The position numbers were made by a program, and so were the translations under genes. The notes beneath the pieces were generated by a model, which saw only the letters and a list, made by a program, of their open reading frames with translations, did no database searches and was not told the origin of the DNA. From Exiguobacterium aestuarii (GTDB taxonomy: Bacteria; Bacillota; Bacilli; Exiguobacteriales; Exiguobacteriaceae): DNA of 64,000 bases. This document shows, piece after piece, positions 17,082 to 25,809 of this stretch (positions are counted from its first letter, which is position 1; each line of letters opens with the position of its first letter). The stretch lies in contig NZ_JAIVAC010000001.1 of the NCBI RefSeq assembly GCF_020171655.1, forward strand, positions 992,001 to 1,056,000, given 5' to 3'.

Positions 17082-17096
17082 AACGCGACCCTTCTT
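17066..17096. terminator. Terminator shared by the small membrane protein gene and topB
   Basis: Arms AGAAGGGCCGC (17066-17076) and GCGACCCTTCT (17085-17095), with one mismatch, then TTTTAT. Confidence 0.75.
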
Positions 17097-19223
17097 TTAT
17101 TTGAATTCGAATCGGAGCGTCCCTTTTTCAAGATATAAAGAAGCATTGAACGTCTTCTCGCCTTTTTTGAACGTATGCACGTTCGATTGACCTCCGTTGA
17201 TCATTTGCTTCAACTCATCTTTGACAAGTCCGACGCCGAGCACCTGTTTGGAGACGGTGAAGCGACATCCTTCCCGGTAACCACTACAACCGATGAACTT
17301 CGGATGCTCAACGAGGGCTTTGCCACAATTCGGACAGACTCCAAACGAGGGTTTCGGTCGAGTCGCTCCTTTTTTCCCGTAACGCTTCGCCTCAATCGTA
17401 TAACCTTCCGGGTTTGCTGCCTCGACTCGCGACTTCGCCTCTTCAACCAAATGAATCGACATCTTTTTCGCTTGTTCTATGAATTCAGCGGCAGATGCCG
17501 ATGCTTGGCCGATTTCGTGAAGGCGTTTCTCCCATTTCGCCGTCATGACAGGCGATGCTAAAATACTGTCCCCAAGCACATCAATCAAGAGACGTCCTTT
17601 GTCTGTCGGAACGAGCTCTTTTTTCTGAAGTTGAACATAACCGCGCTTTTTCAATCCATCGATAATGTTAGCGCGTGTCGCCTCGGTGCCAAGACCTTCG
17701 ACTTCTTTCATGATATGAATCAGCTCTTCGTCATCGAGCTGTTTTCCTGCGACTTTCATCGCCATGATCAGTGAACCTTCCGTATACCGCTTCGGTGGCT
17801 CCGTCTGTTTTGACAACACTTCAACTTTCTTCTCTTTCAATTCTTCGCCGATTGTTAATGGAGGAAGCTCGACATCTTTTGATTTCATCTCGACGACTTG
17901 ACGATAGCCTGGACTCACGACGACGGTACCTTTTGCCCGATACAAATCGTTTCCATCAATCAAGTCAACTGTCGTCTTCTCGAGCTTCGCCGCCGGTGCA
18001 AATGCCGCGAGAAAACGTCGGTTAATCAAATCGTACAGCTTTGCCTCATCGCCGCTTAGACGTGTGACATCACCACAAGCTTCGGTCGGAATGATTGCGT
18101 AGTGATCACTGACCTTTTTCGCATTGACGTAACGACGATTTTTTGACGGGTCCTCGGTTAAGATGTCGCGAAGACCTTCATAGGCGGCTGACTTCAGCAG
18201 TCTCGCCTTCGTCTGAGGAAATAGCGTCGCTTCATCTGGGGTGACGAAGCCAGAATCCGTCCGAGGATAGCTGATCCACCCTTTCGTGTAAAGCTTTTGA
18301 GCGATATCGAGCGTCTTTTTCGCCCCGAAACCGAATCGTTTCCCTGCTTCTGCCTGAAGCCCGGATAAACTGAACCAAAATGGAGGTTGCTCTATCTTTT
18401 CTTCTTTGTCGATTGTTTTGACTGTTGCGGTGCCAGAAGCTCGCTTCACAACCGCGTCTGCTTCCTCACGCGTTTTGAGCTTCGTCGTCTTTCCGAGTGT
18501 ATATTTCGCTTTGAACGTGCCCCGACCTTTTGCAAGTGTCGCCTCGACTTCAAAGTACGGTTCTGGCACGAACTGCTTGATTTCTCGTTCGCGATTGACA
18601 ATCAAGGCGAGTGTCGGAGTCTGGACACGACCGAGCGAGAACACGTCCTCGATCCCGATTGTTTTCAACAAGGTCGTGTATGCACGGGAAGCGTTCATGC
18701 CAACGAGCCAGTCGGCACATGCGCGACTCATCGCCTCATGATAATAAGGGACTGTTTGCTCACCCGGTAACAGTTGAGAGAATCCGCGGTCGACCGCTTG
18801 TTCCGTCAAACTCGAAATCCATAGTCGCGCTAACGGTTTTTTGTTTCCAGCGAGTCGAAGAATTAATCGAACAATCGCCTCCCCTTCCCGCTCGGCATCC
18901 GAAGCGATAATCACATCGGTGATGGAGCGGTCATGTAGCCATTTCTTGATGGCATAAAACGGCTTTGATTTTCCTTTTGAGATTCGATAATCGAACCGTT
19001 CCGGAACAATCGGAAGTGCCTCGTATTTCCAAGACTTCCATTCAGGACGATAGTGTGAAGGCTCCTGCAGTTCGCAAAGGTGACCGACCGCCCAGACGAC
19101 GATTGCTCCTTCCGGGAAACGTGAACATGGTGAGATTTCAATCTCATCTTTTCTTTTTTTAGATGGGTAGGGAGCCGCCAACTTTTGAGCTTGTGATGGC
19201 TTTTCCGCGATGATTAGTCTCAT
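17097..19223 (-). CDS. topB: DNA topoisomerase III
   Basis: A 708-residue type IA topoisomerase. It relaxes or decatenates DNA through a single-strand break in which the active-site tyrosine (about Y319, in SYPRTDSGFV) binds the 5' end. The Toprim metal motif is N-terminal (IAEKPSQAQ ... SDAEREGE). GMNASRAYT and the C-terminal zinc-ribbon-like part (CPNCGKAL ... GCSGYREGCRF) also fit TopB. The length is normal for Bacillales TopB and shorter than TopA. The start is set by AAGGAG. It is transcribed divergently from the DMT exporter gene. Confidence 0.93.
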   Translation of the reverse strand: MRLIIAEKPSQAQKLAAPYPSKKRKDEIEISPCSRFPEGAIVVWAVGHLCELQEPSHYRPEWKSWKYEALPIVPERFDYRISKGKSKPFYAIKKWLHDRSITDVIIASDAEREGEAIVRLILRLAGNKKPLARLWISSLTEQAVDRGFSQLLPGEQTVPYYHEAMSRACADWLVGMNASRAYTTLLKTIGIEDVFSLGRVQTPTLALIVNREREIKQFVPEPYFEVEATLAKGRGTFKAKYTLGKTTKLKTREEADAVVKRASGTATVKTIDKEEKIEQPPFWFSLSGLQAEAGKRFGFGAKKTLDIAQKLYTKGWISYPRTDSGFVTPDEATLFPQTKARLLKSAAYEGLRDILTEDPSKNRRYVNAKKVSDHYAIIPTEACGDVTRLSGDEAKLYDLINRRFLAAFAPAAKLEKTTVDLIDGNDLYRAKGTVVVSPGYRQVVEMKSKDVELPPLTIGEELKEKKVEVLSKQTEPPKRYTEGSLIMAMKVAGKQLDDEELIHIMKEVEGLGTEATRANIIDGLKKRGYVQLQKKELVPTDKGRLLIDVLGDSILASPVMTAKWEKRLHEIGQASASAAEFIEQAKKMSIHLVEEAKSRVEAANPEGYTIEAKRYGKKGATRPKPSFGVCPNCGKALVEHPKFIGCSGYREGCRFTVSKQVLGVGLVKDELKQMINGGQSNVHTFKKGEKTFNASLYLEKGTLRFEFK

Positions 19224-19360
19224 AAGAACTCCTTACTTTGCCTTCAGTTTCGTGGCAAGACGTACATGGTGGGATTGCTTCTTCTATGTATTTTACTATA
19301 CCAAGTCGAGGATGGACATATCGAGAGGGGAGCATTTGTTTGTATTCCATGAATCATATC

Positions 19361-19388
19361 TTGCCACACGGCTGTTTTCCGATATGAT
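19361..19388 (+). promoter_or_regulatory. Promoter of the DMT exporter gene
   Basis: TTGCCA (19361-19366), a 16-bp spacer, and TATGAT (19383-19388), 35 bp before the start codon. Confidence 0.5.
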
Positions 19389-19423
19389 TAACAGAGAACA
19401 TACATATGTGAAGGAGTGTCGTC

Positions 19424-20287
19424 ATGTCTTACCTCATTTTATTCGCTGCCGTTTTTTTCTTGTCGACGAGCGTCTTGTTCGTCAAATGGACGTCTGCTCC
19501 AGCTGAGACAGCTGCGTTTTACCGCATGCTGATCACATGTCTCATGCTACTTCCATTCGTCGATTTCAAATCACTCATCACAACGCGATTGATGACACGA
19601 TATGCTTTGTTACTTAGCGGAACGTTGCTCGCGTTTCACTTTTGGCTCTGGTTTTTATCACTCGATTATACGACAGTCGCCAGCTCCACTCTTTTTGTCA
19701 CATCGAGTCCGATTTTCGTCTTAATTGGAAACGCCTTGATCTTTAAAAAGAACCCGACGCGAAAAGGATTGGCATACGCGCTCGTAGCTGTCCTCGGTGG
19801 GATGCTTGTCGCTGCAGGTGATATTCAGCTCGGACGAGAAGCACTATTTGGTGACCTGCTCGCTCTGATTGCCGCCATCCTCATCGCAGGGTACTGGCTC
19901 GTCGGTCAACATGTCCGGACATCGATGAACACGAATACGTACTCGTTTAGCGTCTATCTCGTCGCGACGGTCGTCCTTTGCTTCATGCTCCTCGTACGCG
20001 GGACGACGTTCACGGACTTTGAAATGGTCAACTGGTGGTATTTCCTCGCCCTTGCCTTCTTCCCGACGATTTTAGGGCATAACCTGTTCAATTATGCACT
20101 CGCTCGGGTCAGTGCGACCGTCGTCAGTATTACCATCCTTGGAGAGGCCTTATGGGGAATGCTATTTGGGTACGCCTTTTTCGGTGAGCGACTCGGTCCG
20201 TTCCAGTGGCTCGGCGCCATCGTCTTGCTTGGCGGGATTTACTTGTTCCTAAAAGAAGATGCCCGCTCGACACGAGCGGACGTTTGA
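19424..20287 (+). CDS. DMT superfamily (EamA) transporter
   Basis: A 287-residue membrane protein with about ten hydrophobic spans arranged as two EamA repeats. The repeat signatures appear as AETAAFYRMLI and as ATVVSITILGEALWGMLFGY near the C-terminus. The family exports metabolites such as amino acids. The start is the ATG at 19424 after AAGGAG. The gene ends one base before the stop of the opposing MATE gene, so the two converge with no spacer. The substrate cannot be inferred. Confidence 0.87.
   Translation: MSYLILFAAVFFLSTSVLFVKWTSAPAETAAFYRMLITCLMLLPFVDFKSLITTRLMTRYALLLSGTLLAFHFWLWFLSLDYTTVASSTLFVTSSPIFVLIGNALIFKKNPTRKGLAYALVAVLGGMLVAAGDIQLGREALFGDLLALIAAILIAGYWLVGQHVRTSMNTNTYSFSVYLVATVVLCFMLLVRGTTFTDFEMVNWWYFLALAFFPTILGHNLFNYALARVSATVVSITILGEALWGMLFGYAFFGERLGPFQWLGAIVLLGGIYLFLKEDARSTRADV
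20263..20279. terminator. Weak hairpin at the DMT/MATE gene junction
   Basis: CCGCTCG - ACA - CGAGCGG is a perfect seven-base stem inside the last codons of the DMT gene, but neither side has a good T run. It may act as a weak shared terminator. Confidence 0.35.
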
Positions 20288-21685
20288 TTATAAGTTTGTC
20301 GCTTTCGGATTTACATCATTCGCTTCTTGATCTTCTTCTGAAGGACGGAACAATAATTTACGGTCCCAGAACGCCAAGGCGACCGCTGTCAAAAACGTCA
20401 TCGCATCGGCAATCGGAAACGCCAACCATACCCCGAACACTCCGAAGAACGACGGGAGTATAAAGACGAGCGGAATCGTATAGAGGGTCTGACGTGAAAG
20501 GGACAAGAACATGGCGACTCGCGCTTTCCCGAGTGACTGGTAAATCCCGTTAACGAGCATTTGAACACTCGGTAAAAACGAGACCGCGAACAAGATGTGA
20601 ATCGCCGTCACGCCTCCCGCAATCAATGCCTCGTCCGTCGAGAACCATCCCATCAACGTATTCGGGAATAGCTGCAAGATGAGCCAGATGATCACAGCGA
20701 TTGCAATCCCAGCCCGCATCGCTGTCCATATGGTTTCGCGCATACGATCGTATCTTTCGGCACCATAGTTATATCCGACAATCGGTTGCATCCCTTGGAC
20801 AATTCCCATGATTGGCATGCCAACGAGCGCCATGAACTTATTGATGATGGCGAAAATCGCCAACTCCTCTGTCCCACCGTATGTTCCGAGCATCACGTTG
20901 ACGCCAACGAACAAGATGGATTGGGACACCATCATGATGAATGAAGATGAACCGATTGCCATAATCTCTTTCATCTCATCGAATCGTATCCGGAACTGTC
21001 GCCATTTGAAGCGCAGTTCCGTTTTTGGTTTTCGGGCGAAGAAGAATCGAAGCATCAATATGGAACCGATGACTTGAGCGAGTGCCGTCGAAGTCGCTGC
21101 ACCGTACATCCCCCAGTCGAACGTGAAGATGAAAAGTGGCGTCGTGACGAGATTGACGAGAACGGTCGTCAACATGACCTTCATTTGATACGGTGCCTGA
21201 CCTTCGGCACGAACCATCGCACTCGAAGCAAGCGTGAACATAAAGAATGGTGAACTGATCAAAACAACCGATAAGTACTGTCGACTGAGCTCCATAATCT
21301 CGGACGTCGCCCCGAAGACCATTAAAATCTCATCCAACATAAAGAAAGCGGAACTCACCGCTAGGGCAGCAAACAATCCGACGAGGACGAGCACATTCAA
21401 AAATGTGACAGCCGCACCGGCATCGTCTCCTCTCCCTAACTTCCTAGAACTGATGGAGGCGCCACCGAGACCAACAGCACTCGACACGGCCATTAAGATC
21501 ATCTGTATGGGAAACGCAATCCCGATGGCAGCGACGGCCGAAGCGCCAATGCCACGAGCGACAAAAATCGTATCAATGATATTGTAGAGCGCCGTCACGA
21601 GCATCCCGATCATCGCGGGTAGCGATAACTTAAACAGGAGTCGGCCGATGGGCTCTGTCCGCAATTGCTCCGTATTTTGGTTCAT
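20288..21685 (-). CDS. MATE family multidrug/toxin efflux transporter
   Basis: A 465-residue, twelve-span membrane protein of the MATE family, which expels cationic drugs or metabolites using Na+ or H+. The N-terminus (TEPIGRLLFKLSLPAMIGMLVTALYN) and the central GIVQGMQPIVGYNYGA repeat are typical of the bacterial NorM/DinF-related DinF-VmrA branch. The C-terminal half repeats the pattern (LPSVQMLVNGIYQSLGKAR). The start follows a GGAGGGATGGAAGG site. No regulator is adjacent. Confidence 0.9.
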   Translation of the reverse strand: MNQNTEQLRTEPIGRLLFKLSLPAMIGMLVTALYNIIDTIFVARGIGASAVAAIGIAFPIQMILMAVSSAVGLGGASISSRKLGRGDDAGAAVTFLNVLVLVGLFAALAVSSAFFMLDEILMVFGATSEIMELSRQYLSVVLISSPFFMFTLASSAMVRAEGQAPYQMKVMLTTVLVNLVTTPLFIFTFDWGMYGAATSTALAQVIGSILMLRFFFARKPKTELRFKWRQFRIRFDEMKEIMAIGSSSFIMMVSQSILFVGVNVMLGTYGGTEELAIFAIINKFMALVGMPIMGIVQGMQPIVGYNYGAERYDRMRETIWTAMRAGIAIAVIIWLILQLFPNTLMGWFSTDEALIAGGVTAIHILFAVSFLPSVQMLVNGIYQSLGKARVAMFLSLSRQTLYTIPLVFILPSFFGVFGVWLAFPIADAMTFLTAVALAFWDRKLLFRPSEEDQEANDVNPKATNL

Positions 21686-21763
21686 CCTTCCATCCCTCCG
21701 TCTCTATCTCTTAGGGTAGCAGGATTAGACAGTTCGGGCGACTATGTTGGCTCGGTGGATGTG

Positions 21764-23005
21764 TCAGGCGAGGACGCGCATCGGGACCCCTTTTCGCTTG
21801 CGCATGATGTAATCGGTCGCGACGGGTTTTTCCACTTTAACTCGAATCGTCATCATCGCTTGGTTGGCGGATTCGAGTTGTTGACCGTCTACATCCTCAA
21901 TCGTCTCGATGATTTGGGAAAAACGGACGAATCCAGGTCCAAAAAATTCAACTTCTTCACCTGTTGAGAAGTGATTTCGCTGTTCGAGTGTCGCCATCCC
22001 GCTCGACGGGTCGTATGCGATGACACGTGCGGCAAATGCGTACTGAGGAATCGAACGTGGTTTCCCAAACAATTGTTCTTTCTCGGTCGGAATCCCGTAA
22101 TAGAAACCACTCGCGAGTTCTCGCTGTGCCGCTTTCCAAATCTCTTCTTCCCAAGCCGGGTCGAAGACAAAGTTCTCAGGATCTTCACAGTATGCGTCAA
22201 TCACTTGTCGATACACGTTACACACGGTCGCGACGTAGTGAATCGATTTCATTCGTCCTTCGACTTTCAAACTGTCGACTCCAGCGTCCACCAAGTCGGG
22301 AATATGTCGGACCATCGATAAATCGACCGAACTCATCGAGAACGGCTCTTCATCACGTGCCACCATCTCTTCCGTCAAGTGATTCCCCTCTTCAAAGAAG
22401 CCATATTTCCAACGACACGACTGGGCACAGCCACCTCGATTGGCATCCCGCAAAGTCATATGATTCGACAGTGTACAACGACCGGAGTATGAGATACACA
22501 TCGCACCATGGACAAACGTCTCGATTTCGACATCGACTTCTTGTTTCATTTGCACAATCTCATCCATCGATACTTCACGTGCCAATACAACCCGTTCAAG
22601 TCCTTCTTCTTTCCAAAAACGAAGTGTCTCGTAGTTCGTCGCAGAAGCTTGTGTCGACAGGTGAACCGGTAAGCCCTCCGCTTCTGTGAGACACGTCTCA
22701 ATCATGGCAGGGTCAGAGACGATCACTGCGTCAATCCCGATATCACGGAGCGTGCGGAAGAAGTCACCAGCTCCTTCGATATCCCCTTCATGCGTCACCA
22801 TGTTTGCAGCGACATATACTTTCGCCCCGCGAGCATGTGCGAAATCCACACCTTCACGCATCTCGTCATAGCTGAAGTTACCGGCACGCGAACGTAACCC
22901 GAATTGTTGACCACCGATATAGACCGCATCGGCACCATAATGAATCGCCATCTTCAGTTTCTCTAAGTTTCCTGCTGGCGCTAATAATTCTGGACGTTGT
23001 TTCAT
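21764..23005 (-). CDS. trhP2: U32 peptidase-family tRNA hydroxylation protein TrhP2 (YrrO-like)
   Basis: A 413-residue U32 protein. The family signature is intact at 162-180: E162, F164, G167, C170, G175, C177, S180 (ETFVHGAMC...GRCTLS). In B. subtilis the paralogues YrrN and YrrO act in prephenate-dependent formation of 5-hydroxyuridine at tRNA position 34. The pairing with a shorter U32 paralogue directly upstream (9-bp gap) is the same arrangement. Further cysteines (GGCAQSCRW) probably help bind an Fe-S cluster. The start follows GAGGGA. The role is assigned by homology pattern and neighbourhood. Confidence 0.85.
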   Translation of the reverse strand: MKQRPELLAPAGNLEKLKMAIHYGADAVYIGGQQFGLRSRAGNFSYDEMREGVDFAHARGAKVYVAANMVTHEGDIEGAGDFFRTLRDIGIDAVIVSDPAMIETCLTEAEGLPVHLSTQASATNYETLRFWKEEGLERVVLAREVSMDEIVQMKQEVDVEIETFVHGAMCISYSGRCTLSNHMTLRDANRGGCAQSCRWKYGFFEEGNHLTEEMVARDEEPFSMSSVDLSMVRHIPDLVDAGVDSLKVEGRMKSIHYVATVCNVYRQVIDAYCEDPENFVFDPAWEEEIWKAAQRELASGFYYGIPTEKEQLFGKPRSIPQYAFAARVIAYDPSSGMATLEQRNHFSTGEEVEFFGPGFVRFSQIIETIEDVDGQQLESANQAMMTIRVKVEKPVATDYIMRKRKGVPMRVLA

Positions 23006-23014
23006 CTTGATCCC

Positions 23015-23917
23015 TCACTTGATCTCTTCTGGTTTACGTAACAATAATCCCGTTCCGAGTCGAAACGCTTCCGGTTGTAATTCTCTGAGGCGGTGTTCCA
23101 TCTCGATTCGGTCGAATTGACCATTCAATAGATTCGCCCGCGCGATGGTAAACAACTGAACGATTTCAACAAACTGTTCTCCCGCGTGCCAGCCATCAAG
23201 TTTCCATGTGTGAAGGCCGTTTTTGACTAACGTCGGTAGCTGACCCATAAGCGTCAAATCTTCTGAGAAAATATGCGTGCCATTCTCGTCCTCGTAGATA
23301 GGATAACGACTCGCCGCATCTGCTGGCTCACTCATATAAAACTCACGTTGTTTCGCCTCTTCAGAAGGGCGTCCAAGCTCATTGAAATAGTTCGTCACGA
23401 GCGGTCGCTTCGAATGATGGATACACGTCGGACCGTACACTTGTACTTCAACGGGGAGACCGATTTGTTGCTGAATCAACACCAATTCCTCGAGAGTGAC
23501 TTCTCGCGCAACGACGGCTCCGATGGCCTCACGTTTCCCCCAGAACTGAATCTGTTTAGCGGACGTGACGAGCGTTTGGGCATCGTACCAATATGGGATT
23601 TTCGCTTGACGGATCAAACGGATGGCCCCGGGATCCCCAGCTGTCACATCGTCGACGCCAATCGCTTTTAACATTTGTAAATAATCCGGCAATTCTTGAA
23701 TGTGGTCGTTATGCATCAAATTGTTGACGGCCACTGTCACTTCTTTTCCGTATCGATGGGCAAGCTGTGTGACTTCCCTCACAGCATCGTTTGTCCAGTC
23801 TCCCTTTTGTCGCAAGCCGAACCTAGAATTCCCGATATACAATCGGTCCGTACCCGCTTTAATTAACGCTTCTGCTTGTTCGACGCTTTGCGCCGTAGTG
23901 ACGAGCTGAATCATCAT
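23015..23917 (-). CDS. trhP1: U32 peptidase-family tRNA hydroxylation protein TrhP1 (YrrN-like)
   Basis: A 300-residue U32 paralogue upstream of trhP2 in the same transcription unit. The U32 signature is degenerate: YGPTCIHHSKRP keeps C165 but lacks the second G-x-C pair (R171, P172). The protein also ends about 110 residues earlier than TrhP2. That asymmetry, one complete and one reduced partner, fits the YrrN/YrrO pair of Bacillus, which hydroxylate tRNA wobble uridine. The start at 23917 follows GGGAGAAG. It is about 150 bp from the divergent SDR gene. Confidence 0.82.
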   Translation of the reverse strand: MMIQLVTTAQSVEQAEALIKAGTDRLYIGNSRFGLRQKGDWTNDAVREVTQLAHRYGKEVTVAVNNLMHNDHIQELPDYLQMLKAIGVDDVTAGDPGAIRLIRQAKIPYWYDAQTLVTSAKQIQFWGKREAIGAVVAREVTLEELVLIQQQIGLPVEVQVYGPTCIHHSKRPLVTNYFNELGRPSEEAKQREFYMSEPADAASRYPIYEDENGTHIFSEDLTLMGQLPTLVKNGLHTWKLDGWHAGEQFVEIVQLFTIARANLLNGQFDRIEMEHRLRELQPEAFRLGTGLLLRKPEEIK

Positions 23918-24065
23918 ATTTGTTCTTCTCCCTACTTTGTGAGTCTAATCACATTTTCTTGCTATACTTTAGCATAGGATTGAATGTGCAAACGGGGCAG
24001 GATTTTAACAACTCGTGAAGAATTCAGTAACAATGTATGACTTTTCATTAAAGGAGTGGATCACG

Positions 24066-24857
24066 TTGTCAAAGACAGCTTTAATCACTGGGGCCTCGAT
24101 GGGCATCGGTTTAGACTTGGCCGTACTCGCCGCACGAGACGGGTACGACTGTATTCTCGTATCCCGAAACGAACCTCGCTTACACGAACTGAAAAAAGTC
24201 CTTGAAACGAGATATCGAATCAATGTATATGTCTTCGCGCTCGATTTGGCGAAACATGACGCTGCCAAACAATTGACCTCGATGATTGAAGAAGCCGGAC
24301 TAACCGTCGACTTTTTAATTAACAATGCTGGATTTGGAACGTCTGGTGCGTTCGCTGACCTCGATCCTGAGACGGAGGCGGACGAAGTACGATTGAACGT
24401 CAACACATTGACGGAACTGACAAAGGCCTATCTACCGGGTATGCTCGAACGAAATCACGGCTATGTGCTAAACGTCGCTTCTGTCGCTGCGTTCCAACCC
24501 GGTCCGTATATGGCCGTCTACTATGCGACGAAGGCTTATGTCCTCTCACTTACCGAGGCGCTGCATGCCGAAGTGAAAGGGAGCGGTGTTCACGTCAGTG
24601 TCCTCTGCCCTGGCCCGACAGATACGAATTTCTTTGATCGCGCCGGTAGTGAATTGTCCTTCTCAAAAATGCCATCTCACCTCGTCGCCTTCTTCGGTTA
24701 TAAAGGTGTCATGAATAACAAGCGCGTGATTGTGCCTGGCCTCTCGAATCAACTTCTAGTCGGGGTGGCTAAGTTGATGCCACGTGCTCTCAGTCTCGAA
24801 GTATTGCGCCGTGTCCAAAAACCAACAGACGGGTCAGCCGCTGAATCAACGACATGA
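24066..24857 (+). CDS. Short-chain dehydrogenase/reductase
   Basis: A 263-residue SDR. The cofactor motif is TGASMGIG, the NNAG stretch reads INNAGFGTSG, and the catalytic Tyr/Lys are in YYATKAYV, followed by CPGPTDTNFF. The pattern fits the group often annotated as YqjQ/DltE-like oxidoreductases. The start is a TTG at 24066, nine bases after AAAGGAG; the upstream ATG has no binding site and would add a non-conserved N-terminus. It ends at a strong terminator. The substrate is unknown. Confidence 0.85.
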   Translation: MSKTALITGASMGIGLDLAVLAARDGYDCILVSRNEPRLHELKKVLETRYRINVYVFALDLAKHDAAKQLTSMIEEAGLTVDFLINNAGFGTSGAFADLDPETEADEVRLNVNTLTELTKAYLPGMLERNHGYVLNVASVAAFQPGPYMAVYYATKAYVLSLTEALHAEVKGSGVHVSVLCPGPTDTNFFDRAGSELSFSKMPSHLVAFFGYKGVMNNKRVIVPGLSNQLLVGVAKLMPRALSLEVLRRVQKPTDGSAAESTT

Positions 24858-24859
24858 AA

Positions 24860-24891
24860 AAAAGGAGTGACCGGCGACGGTCGCTCCTTTT
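24860..24891. terminator. Bidirectional terminator after the SDR gene
   Basis: Arms AAAAGGAGTGACC (24860-24872) and GGTCGCTCCTTTT (24879-24891), 13 bp with one wobble. It also closes the ECF cluster on the other strand. Confidence 0.9.
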
Positions 24892-25222
24892 AAGATTCTG
24901 AAGGTAATCGCGAGACACATACGAGCCGATGTAAAAAGACACCTGCTGGAATCATCGTCATGAGCGCTGTCGAGAGGACGACTCCCCACGCAAGCACAGC
25001 ATCTAGTGACCATTCACCAGAGGTCAATTGATCCATCACGCTCAACTGTTCTACTGATAGAACAATCATCAGCGCTGGCCATACACTCGCTGCTAGAATG
25101 CTTAGCATGGCGAAACGGGCCCTCGTATAACGTTTCACTAAAAGAACAAGGTTTAACAAGATAAACAACAACCCTACGAGTAGAAACATGCCGACTTCAG
25201 TAATGTTAATATATGCACTCAT
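24890..25222 (-). CDS. Small three-span membrane protein, end of the ECF cluster
   Basis: A 110-residue membrane protein with hydrophobic segments at about 10-30, 37-57 and 74-100. I do not recognise a family. It starts 41 bp after the ECF S-component gene and ends at the terminator at 24860-24891, so it is probably the last gene of that transcription unit. The start at 25222 follows GTGAGGTG. Confidence 0.65.
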   Translation of the reverse strand: MSAYINITEVGMFLLVGLLFILLNLVLLVKRYTRARFAMLSILAASVWPALMIVLSVEQLSVMDQLTSGEWSLDAVLAWGVVLSTALMTMIPAGVFLHRLVCVSRLPSES

Positions 25223-25263
25223 CCGTCGTTCACCTCACTCAATATGATAGGAATATTGTATAT

Positions 25264-25809
25264 TTACCCGAGTTGACGAAGGAATATGCGCTCAAATAAC
25301 GGACGAATCATGACCAAGAAGACGACATTCGAAATACCGTGGGCCAAATCAAATGGAAAACTGAGTAACAACAACTTCACGACATCCGTACCGACCACTT
25401 CAATGAACGCCAAGTTTGTCGTCCATCCATATAAAAAACCTGATAGTAAACCAAAAAGTAAGAAGAGGGTTTTCGACCTCAGTAGGATCGGACGAAATAA
25501 ATGGACGAGCACAACGACAAGAAGCCATCCTAAAAATTGAAAAAATACAAACGGACCCATCCCGAGCAATAGTCCTGACAAAATCGGGACAAAGAGCGCA
25601 AGGATAGCGGCTCCGTTCAAACTGACCAGTAAGGCCGTCAACATGATCATGGCCGTCGTCGGTTGAACATTCGGTATCGTCATAAAGAGCCAGCGTCCGA
25701 TGACCGCAAGTGCTAACAATTGAACGAGTGGTTGAATCGGGATTCTTGATTTTTCGAACCGGTACAACACGACGATTGCGATCAGGATGGCGAGGACGTA
25801 TGTGACCAT
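25264..25809 (-). CDS. ECF transporter S component (substrate-binding membrane protein)
   Basis: A 181-residue protein with about six hydrophobic helices and few charges, the size and look of an ECF-type S component. These capture a vitamin or cofactor and associate with the T and A subunits. The helix NVQPTTAMIMLTALLVS is in the place of the conserved early P/T-rich segment seen in many S components, and PFDLAHGISNVVF lies near the C-terminus. It overlaps the ATPase gene by 28 bp. The partner DUF4430 lipoprotein hints at cobalamin, but the ligand is not proven by sequence. Confidence 0.75.
   Translation of the reverse strand: MVTYVLAILIAIVVLYRFEKSRIPIQPLVQLLALAVIGRWLFMTIPNVQPTTAMIMLTALLVSLNGAAILALFVPILSGLLLGMGPFVFFQFLGWLLVVVLVHLFRPILLRSKTLFLLFGLLSGFLYGWTTNLAFIEVVGTDVVKLLLLSFPFDLAHGISNVVFLVMIRPLFERIFLRQLG

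Noticed and set aside
22027-22689. Long open frame on the plus strand opposite trhP2 (about 220 codons)
   Set aside because: It lies fully inside the well-supported U32 gene, has no ribosome binding site and its translation is rich in Ser, Arg and His without family motifs; it is a codon-bias shadow.
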